Assembly (NCBI GenBank): GCA_034439955.1
Contig: JAWXBJ010000099.1
Coordinates: 1 to 13,988, forward strand
Source of the DNA: UBA7672 sp034439955
GTDB lineage: Bacteria; Pseudomonadota; Alphaproteobacteria; Caulobacterales; Hyphomonadaceae
Reading direction: 5' to 3'
Length of the DNA stretch: 13,988 bases
Shown piece by piece: positions 1 to 6,796 of the stretch. Positions within the stretch are counted from its first letter, which is position 1. Every line of letters starts with the position of its first letter. The notes under the pieces are model-generated. The model had not been told where the DNA came from. It made no database searches and saw only the letters and a list, made by a program, of their open reading frames with translations. Both the position numbers and the translations under genes were made by a program.

Positions 1-176
1 CCCTGGCCGGGGAAGGCCTGCGCCGGGTCGTCTTCGAAATCCCGGATCCACTTGCGCAGCACATTGGCATGCACGCCCAGATCCCGGGACGCCTGAGCGA
101 CACTCACGCCCCGATCCCGAACCAGCTTCACAGCCTCAAGCTTGAACTCGCGGCCGAACGTCCGTCTCTGTCCCAT
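1..176 (-). CDS. IS3-family transposase OrfA, N-terminal part (cut by window edge)
   Basis: The first 58 codons of a small helix-turn-helix protein are visible: it opens MGQRRTFGREFKLEAVKLV and continues through VSVAQASRDLGVHANVLRKW to DDPAQAFPG. This is the characteristic N-terminus of IS3/IS911-type OrfA proteins, which bind the element ends and are joined to the OrfB DDE integrase by programmed frameshifting in this family. The ATG at 176 is well supported by an upstream GGAGGTGG ribosome binding site. The reading frame is intact over the visible part, but OrfB and the frameshift site lie beyond the left edge, so activity cannot be judged. Confidence 0.85.
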   Translation of the reverse strand, partial: MGQRRTFGREFKLEAVKLVRDRGVSVAQASRDLGVHANVLRKWIRDFEDDPAQAFPGQ

Positions 177-238
177 GGTCCACCTCCGATCACACTAAAA
201 CACCTAAACTCGGTGTCCGTGAAACCGGCAGCAGCCCA
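1..238 (-). mobile_element. End of an IS3-family insertion sequence (partial, continues left)
   Basis: The segment contains the start of an OrfA-type transposase gene on the minus strand, preceded by what looks like the IS terminus. Read on the minus strand from 238, it begins TGGGCTGCTGCCGG and runs through GGACACCGAGTTTAGGTG to the OrfA start. A TG-initiated GC-rich terminal repeat about 60 bp upstream of OrfA is usual for IS3-family elements. The exact edge at 238 is inferred from that TG. The other end lies outside the window, so the inverted repeat and target duplication cannot be checked. Confidence 0.6.
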
Positions 239-452
239 CGCTATCCATCAAGGCCTCCGAAGAAGCGGCGAGCGAAGGCTCAGCCAGCTAATCTTCGAAG
301 ACGGGGGCGCCTAGAAAACGTCATCCCGATAGTGTGGGGAAGACGGTGAGCGAGTTCAAGGTCAAACGCGGGAGCCGACCACCCGCAAGTGCATATCATG
401 ATAGGTTTGGGATTCGCCTAGCGCCCGGACCGGTCAACAGGCGTACCACGGC

Positions 453-659
453 TCACAGGTAAAAGGACTTCGCGATCACCACCGATTTGCCCTGTCGGTT
501 GCCGGATTCTTCCCGCCCGAGCGGTTTCTCGGTCTGGCTCAACCCGGGGGGGTCGATCCAGAAATTTCCGGAGATCGCTGGGTGTCGCCGGGATAAGCCC
601 CGGGTGTTGCAGTGAGAAGTATTGTCTATTTTTGTTGGGGCGCCGAAATCAGATTCAAT
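453..659 (-). other. Open reading stretch without a start codon, possible gene remnant
   Basis: On the minus strand one frame stays open for 68 codons between a TAG at 662-660 and a TGA at 455-453. The peptide includes SGNFWIDPPGLSQTEKPLG and ends GKSVVIAKSFYL. Codons in the last 30 positions are mostly G or C in the third base, as in the real genes here. There is no ATG, GTG or ribosome binding site in a useful place, and I do not recognise a family. It could be the 3' remnant of a gene disrupted near the IS, or chance openness in a GC-rich intergenic repeat. Confidence 0.2.
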
Positions 660-706
660 CTACATGCGCGAAGCCGCCGGCAGGCTTGCCGACGCAATCG
701 AAGCGT

Positions 707-832
707 GAGTCGATCGGCGGTCCCAGGGCGGAGGCGGTCTGCGGCCCCGGGACGATGCCGGAATGTGTGGGTGTCACCGGGGACGCCCGCGTATTCGTCG
801 CCCGGGTACGGCGAACTCTCTTCGCCAGGCAA
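707..832 (-). repeat. Five 24-bp (8-codon) periodic units
   Basis: Minus-strand units at 832-809, 808-785, 784-761, 754-731 and 730-707, with a 6-bp insertion between the third and fourth. In one frame they read LPGEESSP, YPGDEYAG, VPGDTHTF, RPGAADRL and RPGTADRL, so every unit carries Pro-Gly at positions 2-3. The last two units match at 18 of 24 bases, and five of their six differences are synonymous in this frame. The surrounding open frame (865-626, TTG start, 79 codons, ending TAG) has no good start site, so coding status is unproven. The units may be a minisatellite or a decayed coding repeat. Confidence 0.45.
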
Positions 833-863
833 GATCAAGGGCGCCTCGGGAACTTGAGACGGC

Positions 864-893
864 AAATGCGTTCAGATTGAATCGTCTGACCGC
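864..893 (-). terminator. Weak terminator-like hairpin downstream of gspD
   Basis: Eighteen bases past the gspD stop on the minus strand, GCGG-TCAGA pairs with TCTGA-CGC (arms 885-893 and 868-876) around an 8-base loop with one mismatch, followed by ATTTGCC. The position fits the end of the gspGHICD transcript, but the stem is short and the T-tract poor, so this may be only a processing hairpin. Confidence 0.3.
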
Positions 894-910
894 AGGGAAG
901 GTGCTCTATC

Positions 911-2941
911 TCAATAAACGCCGTCGAGATCGGGCGTCAGTCTCGGGGGCGGCGGCGCCAGAAATATCCCTTGGGGCGCGACGCTTGCTTCGTGTTCACG
1001 AAGCCTCTCGTAATTGCGCCTGGCGGCGGCGGCCGCGTCCTCCGGCGTGCGCAGGATCGTCGGGCGAAGAAACACAAACAATGTGCGGCGGGTCTGGCTT
1101 TGCCGCTCTGCGCCGAACAAGGCGCCCAGGAAAGGAATGTCGCCAAGGATGGGAACACGCCCATCGACGGAGGTCCGGTCATCGGTGATAAGACCGCCCA
1201 ACACGATGGTTTCGCCATCGTCCGCCAGGACGGTCGTCTGAATGCTGCGCCGGTTCGTGATCAGGTCCGCCGCGCCGGCGATATTCGAGTTCACCAGCGA
1301 CGAGACTTCCTGTGCGACTTCAAGGCGCACGACATCGCCTTCATAGAGGCGGGGTGTCACCTGGAGCGTGATGCCTACATCCTGCCGCTCGATCGTGGTG
1401 AACGGGTCACGGGAATTGCCCGATGTCGCGAAGCTCCCGGTGCGAAACGGGACGTTCTGGCCCACGACGATCTCGGCCGACTGGTTGTCCAGCGTCGTCA
1501 GGCTGGGCGTCGACAGCAGGTTGGCCTTGGTCGATTGGGCCAGCGCCTGAACGAGAATGTTGAATCCATCGCCGTCGCTCGCGCCAATCGTCAGGCCCTC
1601 CGGGGCGAGGCCGACGGCGACAGGTTCGCCAAGCGCGGAGAGTATGGCTCGCAGCGAAGGTCCCGCCAGGGAGAACGAGGAAGAGGCGACCGCGCCCTCG
1701 GGCGGTCCGTCACCCAGGCCGAGTTGGACACCGAGCGCTTCGGCCACATCGCCCTGGATCTCGACGATAGCCGCCTCGATCAGCACCTGCGGCCGCCTTA
1801 CGTCCAGCTCCTTAACCAACGCCTCGATTTCCGCAAGCGCCGCCGGAGGCGCCCGGACGACGATCGCGTTGATCTCCACGGCGGGCTGGATTGCTACGTC
1901 GCCGGAAACATAACCCGCCGAGGCGCTCGACCCGCTCTGGGCATCGTTGGAGGAGTTCTGCACTTGCGGCCGCCCCTCGATGCCAAGCGATGACGCGAGG
2001 CCCGATCCAGCGGACGGGGGTGGCGCGAGGCTTCGGGCGACAGGGTTGCTGGGCGAACTCGGCGCCCCTGTCAGTCCCCGCAGTATTTCGGACACGAACT
2101 CGGCGTCGCTGTTGGCGAGCCGCAGGACCTTTGTCACGGGCGCGACGCCGCCAGGAATGTCGAGCGCGGAGGCGAGGCGGCGAATCTCGTTGATCGCCTC
2201 GGGTGCGCCTCGCACCAGAATGGTGTTGCTGCGCTCATCGACGGCAAGACGGGGAGCGACGCCCGCTGTTGCGGCGTCTCCGGACCCTGTCAGCCTTTCC
2301 AGAACCGGCGCCACGTCTTTGGCCGATGCGTCCTTGAGCGTGATCAGCGCGATCTCCGAGCCCTGGCCGGCGTCGATCTGGCGGGTCAGTTCAACGATGC
2401 GCGCGACATTGTCGGCGTAGTCCGTGACAATGATCGAATTGGGGCTGGAAAGCGCCTCGACGCTCCCGGAGGCGTTGACGAGAGGGCGAAGGACACGCTG
2501 TGCGGATTCGGCAGGCAGGTTGCGCAACGGGATAAGCCGCGTCACGAGATCCTGCGACCGCGAAAAGCTCCGAGCGATCGCGGCGCCCTGAACCGCGGTC
2601 GCCTGGGGTACGATCCGCCAGACGTCGCCTGACTTGACAGCGGCGAATCCGTTGACGCGCAGAGCGGACTGAAACAGCTCCCATACCCCGTCAATGCCCA
2701 GCGGCTCGGCCGCGATCACCGTCACCGACCCCGTGACGGCGGGGTCGAGAACGAGGGTCCGGCCGGTTATGGACGATACCTGCTCGGCGACGTCGCGGAT
2801 GGCGGTGTCGCGAAAATTCATCACATAGGAGCCCGACTGCGCGTTCTGGCCGGCGCCGGGAGGCGGGGTCTGCGCCATTGCGGGCGGGCCGAGCGCAAGC
2901 GCGCCGAGGGAGGCCGCGCGAAGCAGTTGGATCAAACGCAT
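911..2941 (-). CDS. gspD: GspD, type II secretion outer-membrane secretin
   Basis: The protein forms the multimeric outer-membrane channel through which folded substrates leave the periplasm. In the 676-residue product, a signal peptide ends near PAMAQ (about residue 24). An N0 domain follows (about 40-113), then N1 (135-190), N2 (197-261) and N3 (270-381), the last interrupted by a Ser/Gly/Pro-rich loop of about 55 residues. The secretin core runs from RRPQVLIEAAIVEIQ to LFVFLRPTIL and carries VGQNVPFRTG and the GDIPFLGALF motif. A short tail of about 45 residues remains, possibly a weak S-domain. The ATG at 2941 is preferred over the adjoining GTG at 2944 because GAGAG lies 7 bases upstream of it. 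The gene is last in the gspGHICD unit, 10 bases after the gspC stop. Secretin length and motifs are typical, so the assignment is firm. Confidence 0.97.
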   Translation of the reverse strand: MRLIQLLRAASLGALALGPPAMAQTPPPGAGQNAQSGSYVMNFRDTAIRDVAEQVSSITGRTLVLDPAVTGSVTVIAAEPLGIDGVWELFQSALRVNGFAAVKSGDVWRIVPQATAVQGAAIARSFSRSQDLVTRLIPLRNLPAESAQRVLRPLVNASGSVEALSSPNSIIVTDYADNVARIVELTRQIDAGQGSEIALITLKDASAKDVAPVLERLTGSGDAATAGVAPRLAVDERSNTILVRGAPEAINEIRRLASALDIPGGVAPVTKVLRLANSDAEFVSEILRGLTGAPSSPSNPVARSLAPPPSAGSGLASSLGIEGRPQVQNSSNDAQSGSSASAGYVSGDVAIQPAVEINAIVVRAPPAALAEIEALVKELDVRRPQVLIEAAIVEIQGDVAEALGVQLGLGDGPPEGAVASSSFSLAGPSLRAILSALGEPVAVGLAPEGLTIGASDGDGFNILVQALAQSTKANLLSTPSLTTLDNQSAEIVVGQNVPFRTGSFATSGNSRDPFTTIERQDVGITLQVTPRLYEGDVVRLEVAQEVSSLVNSNIAGAADLITNRRSIQTTVLADDGETIVLGGLITDDRTSVDGRVPILGDIPFLGALFGAERQSQTRRTLFVFLRPTILRTPEDAAAAARRNYERLREHEASVAPQGIFLAPPPPRLTPDLDGVY

Positions 2942-2951
2942 CACACAACTC

Positions 2952-3767
2952 TCAACGGAGGGGGAAAGAGAGGATCAGCAGCCGGTCGTCGCGCATCACC
3001 TCCACGCGGGCGCGGCCGGATGCGGCGACGTCCTCGAAGAGCAAGCGATCCTTCTCGACGTCGCCAACGGCAACTCCGTTAACCCTGATTACCAGATCTC
3101 CAGGTTGGAGACCTGCCCGCTTGACGCTTGAAGCAAGGTTCGCGCCGACCCTGTACCCCTCCGGCGTGGCGCTGACGCCGAACTCGTCGATCACAGTCTT
3201 CGGGTTGTCGGCGATTCTCTGGCGGTAGGCGTCCACAACGTCTTGAGGCGTCTGGGCTGCGGGCGATCCCGGCGCCAGCGCGTCCGCGCCCAAGGTGGCG
3301 CGAATGGCCGCAACTCCAGAAGACGTCGAAGTCTCCGGAAACGCCAGTTTTTCCTGCCGTCCGGCGACCAGCAGGATCGCATGATCCGGCGCGACGCTTT
3401 CCAGAATGGCGCCTCCGGAAATCGTCTCGCCGATCGAAAACGCCTGAATCTCGCCGCCGGCCTGCGAGATGAGGGCCGAGGACCGGCTCGCCGGAACGGC
3501 GAGCACCACACCGCGGAGCGTCAGATTGCTGGTGGTGGCCTCGATCGGACCGCGCTCGACCCCAACCGGATTTCCGAAAGGCGCCAGAGCGAGTATCGGG
3601 GCGATGTCGGGCGGCGGCGCCGGCGGCGCTGCGATGGCGATGCTGGTTTCTGACCGTGAGAAATAGCCAAGGGCGTGCCAGGTGACCTGGGCCGCCACAA
3701 TCGCAACCGACAGAACCGCCAGGCCGGCGACCGCCGCAAGACCTGTTACTGTGGCGCGCTCCCTCAC
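2952..3767 (-). CDS. gspC: GspC, inner-membrane coupler of the secretin (PDZ type)
   Basis: GspC spans the inner membrane and links the platform to the secretin, with a role in substrate recognition. The 271-residue product has a short cytoplasmic start, one membrane segment (about 8-30), a Pro-rich linker (47-58) and an HR domain (about 82-143, starting NLTLRGVVLAVPASRSSAL). A C-terminal PDZ domain (about 195-271) contains the carboxylate-loop-like RAGLQPGDLVIRVNG. Translation starts at a GTG whose GTGA overlaps the gspI stop, implying coupled translation. In many T2SS loci gspC is the first gene and precedes gspD; here the C-D pair is kept but sits at the end of the pseudopilin unit. Confidence 0.95.
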   Translation of the reverse strand: MRERATVTGLAAVAGLAVLSVAIVAAQVTWHALGYFSRSETSIAIAAPPAPPPDIAPILALAPFGNPVGVERGPIEATTSNLTLRGVVLAVPASRSSALISQAGGEIQAFSIGETISGGAILESVAPDHAILLVAGRQEKLAFPETSTSSGVAAIRATLGADALAPGSPAAQTPQDVVDAYRQRIADNPKTVIDEFGVSATPEGYRVGANLASSVKRAGLQPGDLVIRVNGVAVGDVEKDRLLFEDVAASGRARVEVMRDDRLLILSFPLR

Positions 3768-4141
3768 GATCCCGCGCCCGCGTCCACGAAGCCGGACAAA
3801 CTCGCGGCCGGCGCCCGGTCCGACGCTCCGCTGACGCTGATATCGACTCGCGCGAGTTCCGGATCTGAAGTCGGGCTGGGACGGATTTCAATTCGCCAGG
3901 TTTCGCCCGCCATCTCCCGGTCGTGTGTCGAGGCCGTGGGTTGACCCGAAGCCAGCCTCAATTCGGTCAGCTCGTCTTCGGCGACCCAGGAAGCGACAGC
4001 CCTGTGTTCCAGCCCCCGGACGCGGTCGATATGGGCTTCGGCCGCGCCGATCAGCGCGGCGGCCGCAACGGCGAGAATGCTCAGCGCGATCAAGGCCTCG
4101 AGCAGCGAGAATCCAGCCTCGGGAGTTCTCATGCGGGTCAT
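3764..4141 (-). CDS. gspI: GspI, minor pseudopilin
   Basis: A minor pseudopilin of the tip complex, 125 residues. The leader MTRMRTPEAG is followed by the prepilin peptidase site G10|F11 and the hydrophobic helix FSLLEALIALSILAVAAAAL, with the conserved Glu at mature position 5. The C-terminal part (WRIEIRPSP...) has the beta-rich look of the GspI domain. The ATG at 4141 forms an ATGA overlap with the gspH stop; an in-frame ATG at 4132 would shorten the leader to seven residues. The next gene, gspC, overlaps its stop by 4 bases. Confidence 0.93.
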   Translation of the reverse strand: MTRMRTPEAGFSLLEALIALSILAVAAAALIGAAEAHIDRVRGLEHRAVASWVAEDELTELRLASGQPTASTHDREMAGETWRIEIRPSPTSDPELARVDISVSGASDRAPAASLSGFVDAGAGS

Positions 4142-4620
4142 GCTGGAGACATCCGTTCCGCGACTGCGTTGAGCCCGTCGAATGTCACGCGCCAGCCGGC
4201 GCCCCGGCCGCGTACGACGAAAGAGGCCTGCGCATGCGAACCGTCTCCCTGGATGGTGACGGCGCCTTCCGGGGTCGATCCCGCAAGATCCAGGCCCTCG
4301 ACGAGTTCGCGCCGCCCGCCCAGGGGCCGCCCATCGACCAGAGAACTCGCGTCCCCAGCCTGCGTGATGAACTCGTAGCCTCGCTCGTCCCACCGCAGAA
4401 CAACATCCTGGCCCTCGATCAGGGCGACATCGACGGCGAGGCCAAGCCGGGCTGACAGGCGCAGGGCCTCGGCTTCAGCGCTCCCTCCCCGATCGGATCC
4501 GCCAACCGATATCGCGGCGACGCCGGTCATCAACGCGACGATCGCAAGCGCCACGATGACTTCGACGAGCGTCAGACCGGCTTGCCCGTCCATGCGCTCT
4601 AATGATCGGAGATCGCGCAT
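4138..4620 (-). CDS. gspH: GspH, minor pseudopilin
   Basis: A 160-residue minor pseudopilin. The leader MRDLRSLERMDGQAG ends at the peptidase site, G15|L16, and the helix LTLVEVIVALAIVALMTGVA follows, with Glu at mature position 5. The +1 residue is Leu instead of the usual Phe or Met. The C-terminal portion (GYEFITQAG ... WRVTFDGLNAVAERM) matches the GspH globular domain style. The ATG at 4620 shares a base with the gspG stop (TGATG), indicating translational coupling; ATG at codon 10 is an alternative start that would leave a six-residue leader. Confidence 0.92.
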   Translation of the reverse strand: MRDLRSLERMDGQAGLTLVEVIVALAIVALMTGVAAISVGGSDRGGSAEAEALRLSARLGLAVDVALIEGQDVVLRWDERGYEFITQAGDASSLVDGRPLGGRRELVEGLDLAGSTPEGAVTIQGDGSHAQASFVVRGRGAGWRVTFDGLNAVAERMSPA

Positions 4621-5060
4621 CAGCGCTCCTGGTGGGCGAGGTCAGCGTCGAGGCCGTCTCCGCCCAGTTTGCCGTCGGCGCCAAGCGACACCAGGTCGAA
4701 GGCGCCCGTTTCGCCCGGCGCGCGATAAACATAGGGATTGCCCCACGGATCGACCGGAAGCTGTCCAAGATACCCCTCCGGATGCCAGTTGGCGGGGGCA
4801 GGCGACATGGCGGGCTTTTCCACGAGAGCGGACAGGCCCTGCGACGTCGATGGATAGGTCTTGTTGTCGAGGCGGTACATTTTGAGGGCGGAGGAAATGC
4901 TCTGCATGTCCGCCGAAGCCACGGTCACGCGCGCCTGATCGGGACGCCCGATCACATTGGGTATGATCAGTCCGGCGACGATCGCGATGATCGCGAGAAC
5001 GACGATCATTTCGACCAGCGTGATGCCGCTGTCCGGCTTCTGGGTTTCGTCAGGTATCAT
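4620..5060 (-). CDS. gspG: GspG, major pseudopilin
   Basis: GspG is the main subunit of the periplasmic pseudopilus. The 146-residue product has a 12-residue leader ending PDSG, a peptidase site G|I, and the helix ITLVEMIVVLAIIAIVAGLI with Glu5. The typical core follows: ADMQSISSALKMYRLDN, TYPSTSQGLSALV, LPVDPWGNPYVYR and the calcium-loop region VSLGADGKLGGDG. The ATG at 5060 is chosen because pseudopilin leaders are short and GGA lies 6 bases upstream; an in-frame GTG at 5108 would give a 28-residue leader. Ile at mature position 1 is uncommon. This is the first gene of the leftward unit, so its promoter should lie in 5061-5184, though I see no clear -35/-10 pair. Confidence 0.96.
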   Translation of the reverse strand: MIPDETQKPDSGITLVEMIVVLAIIAIVAGLIIPNVIGRPDQARVTVASADMQSISSALKMYRLDNKTYPSTSQGLSALVEKPAMSPAPANWHPEGYLGQLPVDPWGNPYVYRAPGETGAFDLVSLGADGKLGGDGLDADLAHQER

Positions 5061-5184
5061 TTGATGTCCATCGACGGTCGATCTAAAATCGCGGCTTGCT
5101 AATCTCACATGCTCACCCGCGCGTATTGAAACTGTGCCAAGCCAAGACGCGGCGCGCTCTGCCCTTTTACTACTAGGTAACTTG
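5061..5184. promoter_or_regulatory. Divergent intergenic region between gspG and gspL
   Basis: These 124 bp separate two head-to-head T2SS units, so the promoters for gspGHICD (minus) and gspLMEF (plus) are expected here. I do not see a convincing sigma-70, sigma-54 or operator sequence. If either gene used its upstream in-frame GTG (5108 for gspG, 5134 for gspL), the region would shrink, to 25 bp if both did. The inference of promoter activity rests on gene layout only. Confidence 0.45.
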
Positions 5185-6315
5185 ATGCCGGTCAGGAGTC
5201 ATCCAGCAGGAACTGATCGGCGAGGTCTGGTTAGGCTCGATGTAGCCACGATCGTCTGGGTCGAAACAGCGCAAAGAGGCCTGCCCGACGTGTTGGCGCC
5301 TGCTGAATACGTGCCTGTGTTCGCCGTGGATCTGCCTTTGTCGCAGCATAGGATGCGGCTTGAGGCGCTGCCCTTCGCGTTCGAGGATCGCGTTTCCCAG
5401 CCCATAGAGGACCTGCACATCGCTCTTGGTCCTGAAGTGGGACAGCGTCGCTATCTTGCGGCTGTCGTTGCAAAGGAGCGGATGTCCGCGTGGCTCGCGC
5501 AGCTCGCCGAAGCCGGCGTCGTTCCTGGACGCATTCTGCCGGACGCATCCGTTCTGCCCGCGCCGGAGACGGGCGCGGCGTGGTCGGTGCTGGTCGAAAA
5601 TGAGCGCGTGCTCATCCGCACCCTTGAAGGCGAGGCGTTCGCGACGGCGCTCGCCTTGTTTGACGCCCTCTGGAATGCGGCGGGCAGACCGCCCTTGCAC
5701 CAGTTGGGCGCGAACTGGCCGGACCTCATGCCGCAACCCGAGTCAAAACGCCTCGATTTTGTGATCGCATCACCGTCCGGGCCGGCGGTGGACCTGCTTC
5801 AGGGCGCCTTTCGCGGCCCGCGCGGTCGCTTCGACGCGCCGCTGAAGATAGCCGCCGGAATTCTCGTGGCGGCAATCCTTGCGCATACCGCGCTGCTCGC
5901 GACAGACACCGTCATCGCGTCTCGCGCCGTCACACAGAGAACAAGCGAGGCGAGAGCTGTCCTCGCCACAGTTGCGCCGGACCTCGCTCTTGCACCCGAT
6001 CCCGCTGCGGTGCTCACCCGGATGCTGCCGCGAGCAGGTGATGGCGGGTCGGGCAGCGGTTTCGTCGCCCTGCTGGCGCGGGCTTCAGCGGCCATCGAGC
6101 TCGTGTCCGGCGGCGTCACGCTCCAGAGTCTGGCGTACGATGAAGCCGACGGCGCCTTGCAGTTGCGCGTCGAGGCGTCCGATCTGCCCTCGATCGAGCG
6201 GATCGACAGGGCGTTTCAGCAGTCGGGACTGTCGACGCAGAGCGGCGGCGCTGCGATGGCGGAAGGACGTGCCGAGTCCATGATCACCGTTCGTGATACG
6301 GCGGCCGCACCATGA
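5185..6315 (+). CDS. gspL: GspL, inner-membrane platform protein that recruits the ATPase
   Basis: GspL anchors GspE to the membrane. The 376-residue product has a cytoplasmic actin-like region carrying the family hallmark LEALPFAFEDRVSQPIEDLH (about residues 60-79), a single membrane segment (about 220-245, KIAAGILVAAILAHTALLAT) and a C-terminal periplasmic ferredoxin-like domain (VTLQSLAYDEADGALQLRVE). The ATG at 5185 is chosen because AGG sits 7 bases upstream; an in-frame GTG at 5134 has no ribosome binding site. Its TGA overlaps the gspM start as ATGA. Confidence 0.93.
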   Translation: MPVRSHPAGTDRRGLVRLDVATIVWVETAQRGLPDVLAPAEYVPVFAVDLPLSQHRMRLEALPFAFEDRVSQPIEDLHIALGPEVGQRRYLAAVVAKERMSAWLAQLAEAGVVPGRILPDASVLPAPETGAAWSVLVENERVLIRTLEGEAFATALALFDALWNAAGRPPLHQLGANWPDLMPQPESKRLDFVIASPSGPAVDLLQGAFRGPRGRFDAPLKIAAGILVAAILAHTALLATDTVIASRAVTQRTSEARAVLATVAPDLALAPDPAAVLTRMLPRAGDGGSGSGFVALLARASAAIELVSGGVTLQSLAYDEADGALQLRVEASDLPSIERIDRAFQQSGLSTQSGGAAMAEGRAESMITVRDTAAAP

Positions 6316-6794
6316 ACATCAGGGAAATGCGGGCATCCGACTGGATCGGCACGGGCCGAGTGTGGTTGGAACGGCGCTCTGAACGCGAGCGTCTCCTGCT
6401 GGGCGGTCTCGCCGTGCTGGCCTGCCTTTCCATCCTGATGTTTGGGGTGTGGGGGCCGCTCGCCAGCGCTCGCGCGGAAGCTGTTTTGGAAATCGGCCGC
6501 TATGACGCGCTGTTGGCCCGGACCCGACAGTCGCCGGAAGCCCTGACCGCCGCCGCCCCGCAGGGACCGACGCCCTCGCTCGCCGACAGCGCCGCCTCGC
6601 ATGGCTTGCTGATCCGCCGCATCGAACCCGAGGGCGAGACAACCCGGATCGCTTTTGAGGATGCCGACTTTGCCGCCCTGATCGGATGGATCGTCGACAT
6701 GGAGGCTTCAGGCGTCGCGAAACTCTCCTCGGTTCAGCTTGAGCGCAGGCCGGCGCCCGGCGTGGTCAATGCCCAGATCAGCGTGGTGGACTAG
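6312..6794 (+). CDS. gspM: GspM, inner-membrane platform protein
   Basis: A small bitopic protein that partners GspL in the platform. Of 160 residues, the N-terminus is cytoplasmic and ends in the ERRSERERLLLGG stretch common before the GspM membrane helix. The membrane segment is about 29-50 (LLLGGLAVLACLSILMFGVWG) and a periplasmic ferredoxin-like domain follows (RIAFEDADFAALIGWIVDME ... VAKLSSVQLERR). Start overlaps the gspL stop by 4 bases and gspE begins 2 bases after its own stop, so gspLME is a tightly coupled set. Confidence 0.93.
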   Translation: MNIREMRASDWIGTGRVWLERRSERERLLLGGLAVLACLSILMFGVWGPLASARAEAVLEIGRYDALLARTRQSPEALTAAAPQGPTPSLADSAASHGLLIRRIEPEGETTRIAFEDADFAALIGWIVDMEASGVAKLSSVQLERRPAPGVVNAQISVVD

Positions 6795-6796
6795 CC

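Larger units (their letters stand above)
239..910. other. Intergenic region without a confident gene
   Basis: No ORF here has a recognisable protein family together with a good start site. Visible structure: a 10-bp palindrome TATCATGATA (394-403); a 7-G run (546-552); a CCGGG/CCCGG hairpin with 6-base loop (588-603); a CGGCA/TGCCG hairpin (about 678-691); a 24-bp periodic repeat (707-832); and a 10-bp inverted pair, GATTCAATCT at 652-661 and AGATTGAATC at 874-883. An open minus-strand stretch without a start lies at 453-659. The region separates the IS end from the 3' end of gspD and looks like a mosaic of intergenic repeats and decayed sequence. Confidence 0.6.

Noticed and set aside
971..1993. 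Long plus-strand open frame (340 codons) opposite gspD
   Set aside because: It is a frame shadow of a secure secretin gene in GC-rich DNA; its peptide is Arg/Gly/His-rich, matches no family I know and has no ribosome binding site.
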